From assembly GCF_000482325.1 (NCBI RefSeq), contig NZ_AXVA01000005.1, forward strand, positions 323,653-387,652: a stretch of DNA of 64,000 nt. The letters are read 5' to 3'. Source of the DNA: Bacillus sp. UNC438CL73TsuS30. GTDB taxonomy: Bacteria; Bacillota; Bacilli; Bacillales; Cytobacillaceae. Below the pieces are notes generated by a model. The model searched no databases. It saw nothing but the letters and a program-made list of their open reading frames with translations, and had not been told where the DNA came from. The translations under genes and the position numbers were made by a program. Positions 1 through 8,590 of this stretch are shown piece by piece (positions within the stretch are counted from its first letter, which is position 1; every line of letters starts with the position of its first letter).

Positions 1-524
1 TCCTTTGAATAATTGACACCGGGTGCTAGTTTGTCGGTTTGTTCTTCATTAATGACATAAATGCATTTGCCTGAATAGCTTGCGGCCATGAAATGAAAAT
101 CCTTTTGACCATAAAAAGCCAATTGATCGATTGTTTTGGCTTTATCAATGCTTTGAACTAATCCAAGCGGATTCTTTAAATCCGTTCCTTTTTGCGGATG
201 ACCGCTTGCCAAAAATCCCTTTTCAGTTGCCTGAAATCCCATATAGTCATGGAGATTGGTGGTTGTTTCAAACCATTTTGAATCCTTATACATTTTCAAG
301 CCATCATGGGCGGCAATATAAAGCTTATTGTCATTACCAGGATAACCAATCCCATGGATATGATCCACTTTTAAAGTCTTTGCCTCGATAATCTTATAGG
401 GAATGTTAGTTTTAGTATTTTTTGTTTCTTCTTGTGGTTTCTGGCTTTGACCTTTATTTGAGCAGCCGGCGGCAACCACCATTAATCCTAATAAAATAGT
501 AAAAGTAATCTTTTGAATCTTCAC
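1..524 (-). CDS. Lipoprotein of the F510_1955 glycosylhydrolase (sortilin-like) family, C-terminus cut off by the window
   Basis: The gene reads leftward from a GTG at 522-524 behind a strong AGGAGGAGAAGAA ribosome site and runs off the left edge, so only about 174 N-terminal residues are visible. It begins with a basic hydrophobic stretch and a lipobox (VVAAGC) near residue 17, followed by a polar Gln/Lys/Thr-rich linker, so it is probably a membrane-anchored surface lipoprotein. Downstream motifs include VDHIHGIGY, YIAAHDGLKMY, HDYMGF, SGHPQKGTDLKNPLG and FHFMAASY, which match what I remember of the F510_1955 family of BNR/sortilin-like beta-propellers. The substrate is unknown. The family match is from memory and the start and lipobox are seen directly. 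Confidence 0.72.
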   Translation of the reverse strand, partial: MKIQKITFTILLGLMVVAAGCSNKGQSQKPQEETKNTKTNIPYKIIEAKTLKVDHIHGIGYPGNDNKLYIAAHDGLKMYKDSKWFETTTNLHDYMGFQATEKGFLASGHPQKGTDLKNPLGLVQSIDKAKTIDQLAFYGQKDFHFMAASYSGKCIYVINEEQTDKLAPGVNYSK

Positions 525-709
525 TTCTTCTCCTCCTGAACGAACCAAAAATCATAATCCTCCACGGATCTCTTAATGAATCCTTTTCCTTCCACTTATA
601 CCCCAGTCTCTGCAAAGTTGTCAAATTTCTAATTACTTTACCTGAAAATAGAATTCTTTGAAATATAAACATATAATAAATTTGTACATATATAAAGGAG
701 GGAAAAACA

Positions 710-2509
710 TTGACGGCCGTTACATATTCAGATGTTTGGGATCTAGATGTGATTTTTAAAGGTGGGAGTGATTCTCCTGAATTTACTACTCACATACAAA
801 AAACAGAACAATTAATTCAGCTTTTTCAAAAAAAGGTTAATCAGTGGGCACCTAAAAATAATCTGGAGGATAAGATCTATTTACATGAGTTATTAGTAGA
901 TTTTGAGAGCGCTGCCAAAAAGCTGCGTCAAGCAGGGGCATTTGTTGGCTGCTTGCAGGCACAAAACACGGAGGATCAAAAGGCGAACCAACTTGATGCG
1001 AAAGTTACGAGTTTAAGTGCTGTTTTTCAGACAGCTCTTGCAGGCTTTGACAACCTACTAACTTCAATTAGCGATTCCCTTTGGGGACAAATGGTAAAGG
1101 ATGAGTCATTGAATGACCTTTCTTTTGTGTTAAATGAACGCCGAGAACGGGCGAAGGATAAATTATCGAAGGAAGAAGAGGCATTAATCAATGCCCTTGG
1201 GGTAGATGGCTACCATGGCTGGGGACAGTTATATGACTTAGTAGTAGGGAAAATTAAAATTCCATTTACAGAAAATAGCGAAGAAAAGCTGCTGTCAGTC
1301 GGTCAGGCATTTAATAAATTTTCAAGCCCTAATCGAGAGAATCGCGCCGAAGTATTTAAAAATTGGGAGAAAGCCTGGGGAGAGCAGGCAGATCTTTTAG
1401 CTAAAACATTGAATCACCTTGCAGGCTTTCGTTTAAGTGTTTACGAAAAAAGAGGCTGGGAAGATGTATTAAAGGAGCCGCTTACGATCAGCCGCATGGA
1501 AAAAGCAACCCTTGAAACGATGTGGACCGTCATAACAGAAAGTAAGGAACTGCTTGTCCAATATTTAAACCGAAAAGCTAAACTGCTAGGTTTAGAAAAA
1601 TTAAGCTGGTTTGATTTAGATGCCCCATACGGCAAGACGGAATCTAAAGTTTCTTATCAGGAAGGTGCAGAATTTATCCAACAGCAGTTTTCACATTTTG
1701 GCGAAAAAATGGCGGCATTTGCCCGAAAGGCTTTTGAAGAACAGTGGATTGAAGGCGAGGATCGTCCTGGAAAAGCACCAGGTGGTTTTTGCACCTTTTT
1801 TCCGGAAAGTAATCAATCACGAATTTTCATGACCTATTCAGGGACTCCATCCAATGTCTCCACACTTGCACATGAATTAGGGCACGGCTTCCACACATTT
1901 GCAATGAAAGGTGTCCACTATTTAAATCGAAATTACGCAATGAATGTTGCAGAAACAGCCTCTACCTTCGCTGAAATGATTGTTGCCGATGCCGCCGTAA
2001 AAAATGCAAAAAATGAAGAAGAAAAGCTTGTTCTCCTGGATGATAAAATTCAGAGAACGGTTGCCCTATTAATGAATATTCACGCGAGGTTCTTGTTCGA
2101 AACAAGCTTTTATGAAGAAAGAAAACAAGGTCCTTTGTCGTCAACAAGGTTAAATGAACTGATGCTCTCAGCGCAAAAAGAAGCGTATTGTGATGCCTTA
2201 GATGAATACCATCCATTATTTTGGGCCTCAAAGCTTCATTTCTTTATTACAGGAGTACCGTTTTATAACTTCCCGTACACCTTTGGATATTTATTCTCAT
2301 TGGGGATTTATGCAAAGGCTCTTGCGGAAGGAAAAGGATATGAAGAAAAGTATATTGCCTTGTTGAGGGATACGGCTTCCATGACCGTAGAGGATCTGGC
2401 AGAGAAGCATCTGCAGGTTGATTTGACACAAAAAGATTTCTGGGAACAGGCCGTAAAACCTTGCTTGGATGATATTGTTGAATTCCTTGAATTAACGAAG
2501 GATAAGTAA
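710..2509 (+). CDS. M3 family oligoendopeptidase (PepF-like zinc metallopeptidase)
   Basis: Cytoplasmic zinc oligopeptidase expected to cut short peptides. The 599-residue length fits the M3B/PepF family. The zinc-binding HELGH motif lies at residues 388-392, and the third ligand is probably Glu415 in NVAETASTFAE. The start is a TTG at 710, set by an AAAGGAGGG ribosome site ending 7 bases upstream. The gene stands alone, has its own terminator, and converges on pssA. Bacillus genomes usually carry several M3 paralogues, so I do not give a symbol; PepF and YjbG are the nearest named relatives. No signal peptide is visible. Confidence 0.9.
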   Translation: MTAVTYSDVWDLDVIFKGGSDSPEFTTHIQKTEQLIQLFQKKVNQWAPKNNLEDKIYLHELLVDFESAAKKLRQAGAFVGCLQAQNTEDQKANQLDAKVTSLSAVFQTALAGFDNLLTSISDSLWGQMVKDESLNDLSFVLNERRERAKDKLSKEEEALINALGVDGYHGWGQLYDLVVGKIKIPFTENSEEKLLSVGQAFNKFSSPNRENRAEVFKNWEKAWGEQADLLAKTLNHLAGFRLSVYEKRGWEDVLKEPLTISRMEKATLETMWTVITESKELLVQYLNRKAKLLGLEKLSWFDLDAPYGKTESKVSYQEGAEFIQQQFSHFGEKMAAFARKAFEEQWIEGEDRPGKAPGGFCTFFPESNQSRIFMTYSGTPSNVSTLAHELGHGFHTFAMKGVHYLNRNYAMNVAETASTFAEMIVADAAVKNAKNEEEKLVLLDDKIQRTVALLMNIHARFLFETSFYEERKQGPLSSTRLNELMLSAQKEAYCDALDEYHPLFWASKLHFFITGVPFYNFPYTFGYLFSLGIYAKALAEGKGYEEKYIALLRDTASMTVEDLAEKHLQVDLTQKDFWEQAVKPCLDDIVEFLELTKDK

Positions 2510-2521
2510 GAACAATAAGCG

Positions 2522-2554
2522 AAAAGCCCGGCAAAAAGGATCGCCGGGCTTTTT
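2522..2554. terminator. Rho-independent terminator between the peptidase gene and pssA
   Basis: An 8-bp GC-rich stem (AGCCCGGC/GCCGGGCT) has A-rich and T-rich flanks on both sides, so it can serve both convergent genes. Confidence 0.85.
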
Positions 2555-2562
2555 CGATTAAA

Positions 2563-3102
2563 TTATACTTTTTTAAGTTTAAAGGAACTGACCATAAGAA
2601 ATGATAAAATAATAATGATGAATAAGAAGGTCTGAGGCGGCAGATAGGGAATAGCAAGAAAGCTTAGGGTGACTAAACAGCCTGCTGCTGTAATCGGTAA
2701 TCCTGTAAAATAGCCATTGCTCTCGGTAATGTTAAAACGTGCTAATCTAAAAGCACCACATCCGATGTAAAATACAGTAAAAAACGATCCGGGACCGCCA
2801 AAATCGTTTAAGATTCCTTGATACAATAATAGTGCCGGTGCGACTCCGAATGATATAATATCACTCATGGAATCCAATTGTTTACCCAGCTCTGATTCAA
2901 TGTTGAATTTTCTAGCAATCATTCCGTCAAATCGATCGGCTAATGCTGCAATAAAGATTAATAACAGGCTTAATCTTAGGTTTCCGTGAATTCCTAAAAC
3001 AATTGCAAAACCGCCTAATGATAGGTTTGTTAAGGTGATAACATTCGCTGTTTGGCTTTTAAGTTTTTTTATTGTTTGATCAACAACGTCCGATAAAAAC
3101 AT
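2563..3102 (-). CDS. pssA: CDP-diacylglycerol--serine O-phosphatidyltransferase
   Basis: Integral membrane enzyme that joins CDP-diacylglycerol and serine to form phosphatidylserine, the precursor used by the neighbouring psd product. The 179-residue protein carries the complete CDP-alcohol phosphatidyltransferase signature D-x2-DG-x2-AR-x8-G-x3-D-x3-D at residues 56-81, including DRFDGMIAR and GKQLDSMSD, followed by several hydrophobic segments. The ATG at 3102 is preceded by AAAGGAGTG. It is divergent from psd, whereas B. subtilis has pssA-ybfM-psd in one direction at another locus. Function is well supported by motif and neighbour. Confidence 0.92.
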   Translation of the reverse strand: MFLSDVVDQTIKKLKSQTANVITLTNLSLGGFAIVLGIHGNLRLSLLLIFIAALADRFDGMIARKFNIESELGKQLDSMSDIISFGVAPALLLYQGILNDFGGPGSFFTVFYIGCGAFRLARFNITESNGYFTGLPITAAGCLVTLSFLAIPYLPPQTFLFIIIILSFLMVSSFKLKKV

Positions 3103-3231
3103 CTCCGCTCACTCCTTTTTAATTAAACGGGAGAGAATCAATTTTTCTAAGTATTTACTCTATAATATTTAATATTAAGGGTTTTATGACTAATCGTAAA
3201 GAGTATTTTTACACTATTTGGGGGGAATTCA

Positions 3232-4014
3232 ATGCTACAGCCTTTTTATCGGCTATTAATCGAATTAACAAATGGAAGGTGGACATCGTTCCTGTTAAAA
3301 CGGTTTGCCCGTTCTCGAATCAGCCGTATTGCTGTCCCGTCCTTTGCAAAGGTTTATCGATTAAATCAGGAGGATATCGAAAATTCCTTTCAAGATTTTC
3401 CTACACTTCATGATCTTTTTATTCGAAAGCTGCGGAAAGATGCGAGACCGGTGGATATAAGTTCAAATGCAGTTGTAAGTCCGGTAGATGCCGTAATTGA
3501 AGATATTGGACCCATAAAAGAAACCAGCGAAATTGTGGTTAAGGGGAAAACCTATTCAATAGAAGAGATGCTTGGAGATCATTCAGTGTTAGAAAAGTAT
3601 TTAAATGGGAAGTACATCATTCTTTATTTGAGTCCAAGTCATTATCATCGCATTCATAGTCCCGTTGATGGCACCATTACAAAACAATGGACCTTAGGAA
3701 GGAAATCCTATCCGGTGAACAAATGGGGCCTGAAATATGGCGTAAGAACCCTTGCAAAAAACTTCCGGGTGATCACGGAACTTGAAACTCAATTTGGACA
3801 TGCGGCTGTTGTAAAAGTGGGGGCAATGTTTGTAAATTCGATTGAAACTACCCACAATGGAAGTCAATTAAAAAAAGGCGAAGAAATGGCTTATTTTAGT
3901 TTTGGTTCCACCGTGGTCTTATTATTTGAAAAAGGGATGTTCGAAATGGACTCCTCTATCCATCCGCCAAAAGAAATTAAGGTTGGAGAGAAAATTGGAA
4001 AAATCGGTAAATGA
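3232..4014 (+). CDS. psd: Phosphatidylserine decarboxylase proenzyme
   Basis: Converts phosphatidylserine to phosphatidylethanolamine with a pyruvoyl cofactor made by self-cleavage. The 260-residue proenzyme has the cleavage motif as FGST at residues 224-227, where family knowledge makes Ser226 the pyruvoyl residue. SPVDA (around residue 83) and SPSHYHRIHSP (around residues 134-144) supply the conserved Asp and His. The ATG at 3232 follows a GGGGG ribosome site. It lies divergent to pssA with a 129-bp shared upstream region, so both steps of the pathway could be controlled together. Confidence 0.92.
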   Translation: MLQPFYRLLIELTNGRWTSFLLKRFARSRISRIAVPSFAKVYRLNQEDIENSFQDFPTLHDLFIRKLRKDARPVDISSNAVVSPVDAVIEDIGPIKETSEIVVKGKTYSIEEMLGDHSVLEKYLNGKYIILYLSPSHYHRIHSPVDGTITKQWTLGRKSYPVNKWGLKYGVRTLAKNFRVITELETQFGHAAVVKVGAMFVNSIETTHNGSQLKKGEEMAYFSFGSTVVLLFEKGMFEMDSSIHPPKEIKVGEKIGKIGK

Positions 4015-4024
4015 CCCTGTGATC

Positions 4025-4048
4025 ACGGCACTTAAATGTGCCGTTTTC
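4025..4048 (+). terminator. Weak terminator after psd
   Basis: A 7-bp stem ACGGCAC/GTGCCGT is followed by only four T residues. Confidence 0.5.
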
Positions 4049-4056
4049 AAATGCAA

Positions 4057-4078
4057 AGAAAAAAGCCCGAATTCGGGC
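4057..4078 (-). terminator. Terminator for leftward sda transcription
   Basis: A GCCCGAATTCGGGC palindrome has an A-rich left flank, which becomes a T tract in the leftward transcript, just beyond the sda stop. Confidence 0.7.
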
Positions 4079-4092
4079 GTATTCAAAAATGG

Positions 4093-4233
4093 TTAGGAAG
4101 AAATTTTAATTTTATTAAATAGAGAACGCCGGTGAATTTCCGTTTCAATGAGGCGAATAAAATCAGTACTTAAATTTAATTCTCTAGCTTTAAAATAGGA
4201 TTCAATCAATAATTCATCTGAAAGTTTACGCAT
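4093..4233 (-). CDS. sda: Sporulation histidine kinase inhibitor Sda
   Basis: Small checkpoint protein (46 residues) that in B. subtilis binds sporulation kinases such as KinA and blocks Spo0A phosphorelay entry when replication is perturbed. The translation begins [20 protein letters not shown] and ends in a basic tail, matching the known 46-residue Sda helical hairpin over its whole length. The ATG at 4231-4233 follows a GGAGGTG ribosome site 9 bases upstream. It lies next to yqeG, as in B. subtilis. The upstream region contains DnaA boxes, in line with DnaA control of sda. Too short for many gene finders. Confidence 0.93.
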   Translation of the reverse strand: MRKLSDELLIESYFKARELNLSTDFIRLIETEIHRRSLFNKIKISS

Positions 4234-4613
4234 GGCAGAATTCACCTCCAATTTAATGGTTCTAAAAAGATAAAAACAAACATATAATGTAGATTCATTT
4301 GCTGTAACCTAAATCTACCAAATATATTAAATTAGAACAACCGTTCCAGTTATCCACATAAATGGGTGGATAACTTGTGATTAATTTGTTTATAAATTTT
4401 CAAAATCTGGATATTTCAATGGGTATAATGTTAATAATGTTATCCACAAAAGCCCAAAAGGGAGGATTTTGTCGAAAAATATTTATAAATAATTAATATA
4501 CTTTGAAACAAAGGGTAAAATTGGTTATGATGATACAAGGAAAAGCAGAGCAGCTTGATTTGGTGCTTAAGCTAGACAATTCTTAAAGTCCTATTTAATG
4601 AGGTGTAAGCTTC
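4234..4613. promoter_or_regulatory. DnaA-box cluster in the sda/yqeG divergent region
   Basis: This 380-bp non-coding stretch contains two perfect TTATCCACA DnaA boxes at 4350-4358 and 4440-4448, and an inverted near-match (GGTGGATAA, one mismatch) at 4365-4373. The rest is AT-rich and contains a small inverted repeat near 4289-4318 in the sda leader. In B. subtilis DnaA-ATP activates sda through such boxes. The boxes are seen directly and their role here is inferred. Confidence 0.8.
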
Positions 4614-5129
4614 GTGTTAAAGCAATTTTTACCGGATGAACATGTGAAGAGCATTCTAGACATAAATCCAAATGAATTAAAAAAACGAGGAATTAAGGGG
4701 ATTATTACGGATTTAGATAATACCCTTGTCGAGTGGGACCGTCCCAATGCAACCCCTCAATTAATTTCTTGGTTTGATGAAATGAAAAAGCATAATATTC
4801 TTGTCACGATTGTTTCAAATAATAATGAAGATCGTGTGAAGGCATTTTCTGACCCGCTGAAAATTCCGTTTATCTTTCGAGCGCGTAAGCCGATGGGACC
4901 TGCTTTCCAGAAGGCGATTTCCCAGATGGGCATTAAAAAAGAAGAAACAGTAGTAATTGGGGATCAGCTATTAACAGATGTACTAGGCGGGAATCGGAGC
5001 GGATTATATACCATCCTTGTCGTACCTGTTGCGCAAACCGATGGGTTTTTTACTAAATTCAACCGGTTTGCCGAACGAAGAATTATGAATTGGTTTCGTA
5101 AAAGAGGCCTAATTCAATGGGAGGATTAA
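4614..5129 (+). CDS. yqeG: YqeG family HAD IIIA-type phosphatase
   Basis: A 171-residue HAD-superfamily phosphatase. The catalytic motif I is DLDNT at residues 33-37, the motif II region SNNNEDR lies near residue 68, and GDQLLTDVLGGN contains the metal-binding motif. The substrate is not known to me. The start is a GTG at 4614 behind GAGGTG. It overlaps nothing and is followed 3 bp later by yqeH, forming the head of the yqeG-yqeM cluster. Phosphatase activity is inferred from family motifs. Confidence 0.88.
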   Translation: MLKQFLPDEHVKSILDINPNELKKRGIKGIITDLDNTLVEWDRPNATPQLISWFDEMKKHNILVTIVSNNNEDRVKAFSDPLKIPFIFRARKPMGPAFQKAISQMGIKKEETVVIGDQLLTDVLGGNRSGLYTILVVPVAQTDGFFTKFNRFAERRIMNWFRKRGLIQWED

Positions 5130-5132
5130 TGT

Positions 5133-6239
5133 GTGAGTGAACAGCAAAATATTTGCCTGGGCTGTGGTGTTAAGGTTCAGACGGAGGACCCAAGTGAATT
5201 GGGTTACGCACCGAAAGCTGCATTAGATAAAGAAATCTTAATTTGTCAAAGATGTTTTCGGTTAAAACATTATAATGAAGTTCAAGATGTTAGCCTAACC
5301 GATGATGACTTTTTAAAAATATTAAATGGACTTGGCAGTACAGATGCCCTGATTGTCATGCTGGTCGATATCTTTGATTTTAATGGCAGCTGGCTGCCTG
5401 GTTTACACAGGTTTGTTGGTAATAATAAGGTATTACTTGTTGGAAATAAGGTGGATTTATTACCGAAGTCGGTAAAGCATCATAAATTAATCAACTGGAT
5501 GAAACAGGAATCAAGAGAACTAGGCTTAAGACCGGAGGAAATTCTTCTCGTTAGTGCGGCCAAAGGGCAGTATATTAAAGAGGCAGCAGCCGTTATCGAT
5601 GAAATGCGTGACGGAAAGGATGTATATGTGGTCGGTTGTACCAATGTAGGAAAATCGACTTTTATTAATCGAATTATTAAAGAAGTAACTGGGGAAGAGG
5701 ATGTGATCACCACATCACATTTTCCTGGTACTACTTTGGATATTATTCAAATCCCGCTTGATGATGGGAATTCCTTAACTGACACACCTGGAATTATTAA
5801 TCACCATCAAATGGCCCATTTTGTTGATAAACGTGATTTAAAAGTGATTACACCGAAAAAAGAAATTAAGCCAAAGGTGTTTCAATTAAATGAGGGACAA
5901 ACTTTATTTTTTGGCGGACTGGCAAGATTTGATTACGTCAGTGGGGGTCGAAAATCTTTTGTATGTTACGTTTCAAATGAATTAAATATTCACCGCACTA
6001 AGACAGAAAACGCTGAAGACCTTTATCAAAATCATGTTGGCGAAATGCTGACCCCTCCACGACAGGAGCAGCTGGATACGTTTCCGGAGCTTGTTAAACA
6101 AGAATATGTGATTAAAGAAGGAAAAACAGATGTTGTTTTTTCCGGACTCGGCTGGGTAACCGTTAACGAACCTGGTGTAACCGTCGTCGCATACGTACCA
6201 AAAGGCGTACAAACATTATTAAGGAAATCATTAATCTAA
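5133..6239 (+). CDS. yqeH: Circularly permuted ribosome-biogenesis GTPase YqeH
   Basis: GTPase needed for 30S subunit assembly in B. subtilis. The 368-residue protein opens with a four-Cys zinc motif (C8, C11, C38, C41). The G motifs come in permuted order: G4 NKVD at 105-108, G5 SAAKG at 141-145, then G1 (TNVGKST) around 170-176 and G3 DTPG at 217-220. This order is diagnostic of the YqeH/YlqF/RsgA class. The GTG at 5133 lies 3 bp after yqeG, so they are likely co-translated. The region past its stop carries a remnant of a dispersed repeat. Confidence 0.94.
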   Translation: MSEQQNICLGCGVKVQTEDPSELGYAPKAALDKEILICQRCFRLKHYNEVQDVSLTDDDFLKILNGLGSTDALIVMLVDIFDFNGSWLPGLHRFVGNNKVLLVGNKVDLLPKSVKHHKLINWMKQESRELGLRPEEILLVSAAKGQYIKEAAAVIDEMRDGKDVYVVGCTNVGKSTFINRIIKEVTGEEDVITTSHFPGTTLDIIQIPLDDGNSLTDTPGIINHHQMAHFVDKRDLKVITPKKEIKPKVFQLNEGQTLFFGGLARFDYVSGGRKSFVCYVSNELNIHRTKTENAEDLYQNHVGEMLTPPRQEQLDTFPELVKQEYVIKEGKTDVVFSGLGWVTVNEPGVTVVAYVPKGVQTLLRKSLI

Positions 6240-6243
6240 ACTT

Positions 6244-6285
6244 AAGTTGATCGGAGCGGAAATCAACAACAAGTTTAACAATGCC
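6244..6285 (+). repeat. Internally deleted copy of the dispersed repeat found before glyQS
   Basis: The first 17 bp (AAGTTGATCGGAGCGGA) match the head of the repeat at 43660 with one difference. The next 25 bp (AATCAACAAC and onward to GCC) match that repeat's tail at 21 of 25 positions. The intervening body of about 110 bp is missing. It sits between yqeH and aroE without disturbing either reading frame. Confidence 0.7.
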
Positions 6286-6314
6286 AATATAACAGAGAGA
6301 ATGGGGAGAAACAG

Positions 6315-7163
6315 GTGAAAAAGCTTTTTGCAGTGTTGGGAGATCCGATTGGGCACTCAATGTCCCCAGTCATGCATAATGACTTATTTTCTTTTTATAA
6401 CATCGATGCGCATTATCTTCCTTTTCAAGTGAAACCAGAGAATTTAGGGGATGCCGTAAAAGGCTTAAAGGCAATCGGTGCCGGGGGATTTAATGTAACT
6501 ATACCGCATAAAAGTGCAATCATCCCTTTTTTGGATGAAGTGGATGAATTAGCTCTTCAGATTGGGGCAGTGAATACAGTTGTAAATGAAAACGGCAAAT
6601 TCATTGGCTATAATACAGATGGACTGGGGTTTTTAAAAGGCTTGGCTGATGACGGTATTTCCATAACCGAAAGCAAAGTATTAATTATTGGCGCTGGCGG
6701 GGCAGCAAGGGGGATTTATTTTACGATTGCAAAAAGCGGACCAAAAGCTGTCGATATTGCCAATCGGACGGTTGAAAAGGCTGCGAAATTGGTTGAGGAA
6801 TGTCCATTCCAAATCCCTTCAAAAGCGATTTCGTTAACCGAAGCAGCTGAAAAAATGGGAGAATATGACTTAATTATTCAAACGACCATGAGTGGGATGT
6901 CCCCGAATCTTGATGAGCAGCCAGTAAGCATGGAAAATATTCAAGATCAGGCACTTGTTTGTGATATCATATACAATCCGCTTGAAACAAAGCTTCTACG
7001 AGAAGCAAAACAAAAAGGTGCCAGGATTCAAATTGGAATTGAGATGTTTGTGTATCAAGGGGCACTTGCATTTGAAAAATGGACAGGTATTTTCCCTGAT
7101 GCGAAAAGAATGAGAGAGAATGTTTTACAACAGCTGGGAGGCACATCAAATGTTAACAGGTAA
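6315..7163 (+). CDS. aroE: Shikimate dehydrogenase (NADP+)
   Basis: Reduces 3-dehydroshikimate to shikimate in aromatic amino acid synthesis. The 282-residue protein has the substrate-binding SMSPVMHN near residue 15, the catalytic lysine motif NVTIPHK (Lys66), NTDGLGF near 100-106, and the Rossmann glycine loop GAGGAAR at 126-132. The GTG at 6315 follows GGGGAGAAACAG. Its end overlaps the start of yhbY by 14 bp, which indicates translational coupling within the yqeG-yqeM operon. Confidence 0.95.
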   Translation: MKKLFAVLGDPIGHSMSPVMHNDLFSFYNIDAHYLPFQVKPENLGDAVKGLKAIGAGGFNVTIPHKSAIIPFLDEVDELALQIGAVNTVVNENGKFIGYNTDGLGFLKGLADDGISITESKVLIIGAGGAARGIYFTIAKSGPKAVDIANRTVEKAAKLVEECPFQIPSKAISLTEAAEKMGEYDLIIQTTMSGMSPNLDEQPVSMENIQDQALVCDIIYNPLETKLLREAKQKGARIQIGIEMFVYQGALAFEKWTGIFPDAKRMRENVLQQLGGTSNVNR

Positions 7164-7440
7164 ACAAAAAAGGTTTTTACGATCAAAAGCACATCACCTA
7201 GACCCTATTTTTCAAGTAGGCAAGGGTGGCGTAAATGAAAATATGATTAAACAAATTTCGGATGCCCTAGAGGCAAGGGAATTGTTTAAGATCAGCATTT
7301 TGCAAAACTGCGATGAGGATAAAAATGTAGTGGCTGAGCAGCTTGCTGAAGGAACCGGGGCTGAAATTGTCCAAATTATTGGTCATACCATTGTCCTCTA
7401 TAAGGAATCTCTTGAAAAAAAGCAAATTGTACTACCATAA
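7150..7440 (+). CDS. yhbY: Ribosome assembly RNA-binding protein YhbY
   Basis: A CRM-domain RNA-binding protein (96 residues, YqeI in B. subtilis) associated with large ribosomal subunit assembly. The sequence begins MLTGKQKRFLRSKAHHLDP and contains the CRM loop motif GKGGVNENM. I choose the ATG at 7150 over an in-frame ATG at 7120: the family starts with MLTGKQ, and TGGGAGG lies 8 bases upstream. It overlaps the aroE stop by 14 bp. Confidence 0.92.
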   Translation: MLTGKQKRFLRSKAHHLDPIFQVGKGGVNENMIKQISDALEARELFKISILQNCDEDKNVVAEQLAEGTGAEIVQIIGHTIVLYKESLEKKQIVLP

Positions 7441-7461
7441 GAAACTAGGGAGGCGCTTTTC

Positions 7462-8034
7462 ATGAAGAAGGTTGGAATATTGGGAGGCACATTTGATCCA
7501 CCGCATTATGGACATCTTTTAATTGCAAATGAGGTCCTTTCCGTACTTCAGCTTGATGAGATTCGATTTATGCCGAATCAAGAGCCTCCTCACAAGAAGA
7601 AAACACAATCAGTTGATAATCATGATCGAATAAATATGCTGAATCTAGCCATTGAAGGTAACAGCGCTTTTAAAATTGAAACGATTGAGCTTGAAAGAAC
7701 TGGTCCATCCTATACCATTGATACGATAAAAATCTTAAATTCGCGGGATTCTGATGATCAATTTTACTTTATTATTGGCGCTGACATGATTGAATACCTG
7801 CCGAAATGGAATAAAATTGACGAACTGATTAAGCTCGTACAATTCGTTGGTGTTGAGAGACCTAACTATAATCATTTGACTGAATATCCGATTCAATATG
7901 TAGATGTACCTGCTGTTGATGTTTCGTCAAGTATGATTCGAGAACGTCTCAAGGATGGCAGGACGATTCGTTATTTATTGCCTGACTCGGTAATTCGTTA
8001 TATTGAGGAGAAACAGCTATATGGAACCAAATGA
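7462..8034 (+). CDS. nadD: Nicotinate-nucleotide adenylyltransferase
   Basis: Adenylylates nicotinate mononucleotide to deamido-NAD in NAD synthesis. The 190-residue protein carries the nucleotidyltransferase motif [11 protein letters not shown] at residues 8-18 and the C-terminal SSSMIRERL, equivalent to ISSTxIR. The ATG at 7462 follows GGGAGG. It ends 14 bp inside the yqeK start, indicating coupled translation. The neighbour order yhbY-nadD-yqeK is that of B. subtilis. Confidence 0.95.
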   Translation: MKKVGILGGTFDPPHYGHLLIANEVLSVLQLDEIRFMPNQEPPHKKKTQSVDNHDRINMLNLAIEGNSAFKIETIELERTGPSYTIDTIKILNSRDSDDQFYFIIGADMIEYLPKWNKIDELIKLVQFVGVERPNYNHLTEYPIQYVDVPAVDVSSSMIRERLKDGRTIRYLLPDSVIRYIEEKQLYGTK

Positions 8035-8587
8035 GGCACTTAAAGTCGTAAAGGAACAATTGACAGACCATCGTTATCAGCATACGCTTGGGGTGATGGA
8101 AACAGCAATAATCCTTGCTAAACAGGTTGGTGCAGATGAAAAAAAAGCAGAATTGGCAGCAATTTTTCACGATTATGCTAAATTCCGGTCGAAGGAAGAA
8201 ATGAGAGAAATTATTCTCACTCAAGGGTTTCCACAAGATTTATTGGAATATAATGCAGAATTATGGCATGCGCCAGCAGGGGCTTATTTAGTGGAAAAGG
8301 AAGCAGGGATTACTGACACTGATGTCCTCACGGCTATACGCTATCATACTTCCGGCAGACCAGGAATGTCTCTACTTGAGAAGGTAATCTATTTAGCGGA
8401 TTATATTGAACCTGGAAGACACTTTCCTGGCGTAGAAGAAGTAAGAGCGATGGCAAAAGAGAATTTGGATAAAGCTCTAATTAAATCGATTCAGAATACA
8501 ATCATCTTTTTATTGAAAAAAAATCAACCCATTTACCCTGAAACGTTTCAAACCTATAATGATCTTGTCAAAAAACTGGAGGATTGA
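8021..8587 (+). CDS. yqeK: HD-domain bis(5'-nucleosyl)-tetraphosphatase YqeK
   Basis: A 188-residue HD hydrolase. The YqeK family hydrolyses Ap4A symmetrically to ADP. The metal-binding residues are visible as His21 (RYQHTLGVM), the HD pair His50-Asp51 in FHDYAK, and downstream His residues in ELWHAP and RYHTSG. The ATG at 8021 is chosen because GAGGAG lies 9 bases upstream inside nadD; an in-frame TTG at 8003 lacks a site. It overlaps nadD by 14 bp. Confidence 0.9.
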   Translation: MEPNEALKVVKEQLTDHRYQHTLGVMETAIILAKQVGADEKKAELAAIFHDYAKFRSKEEMREIILTQGFPQDLLEYNAELWHAPAGAYLVEKEAGITDTDVLTAIRYHTSGRPGMSLLEKVIYLADYIEPGRHFPGVEEVRAMAKENLDKALIKSIQNTIIFLLKKNQPIYPETFQTYNDLVKKLED

Positions 8588-8590
8588 TGA

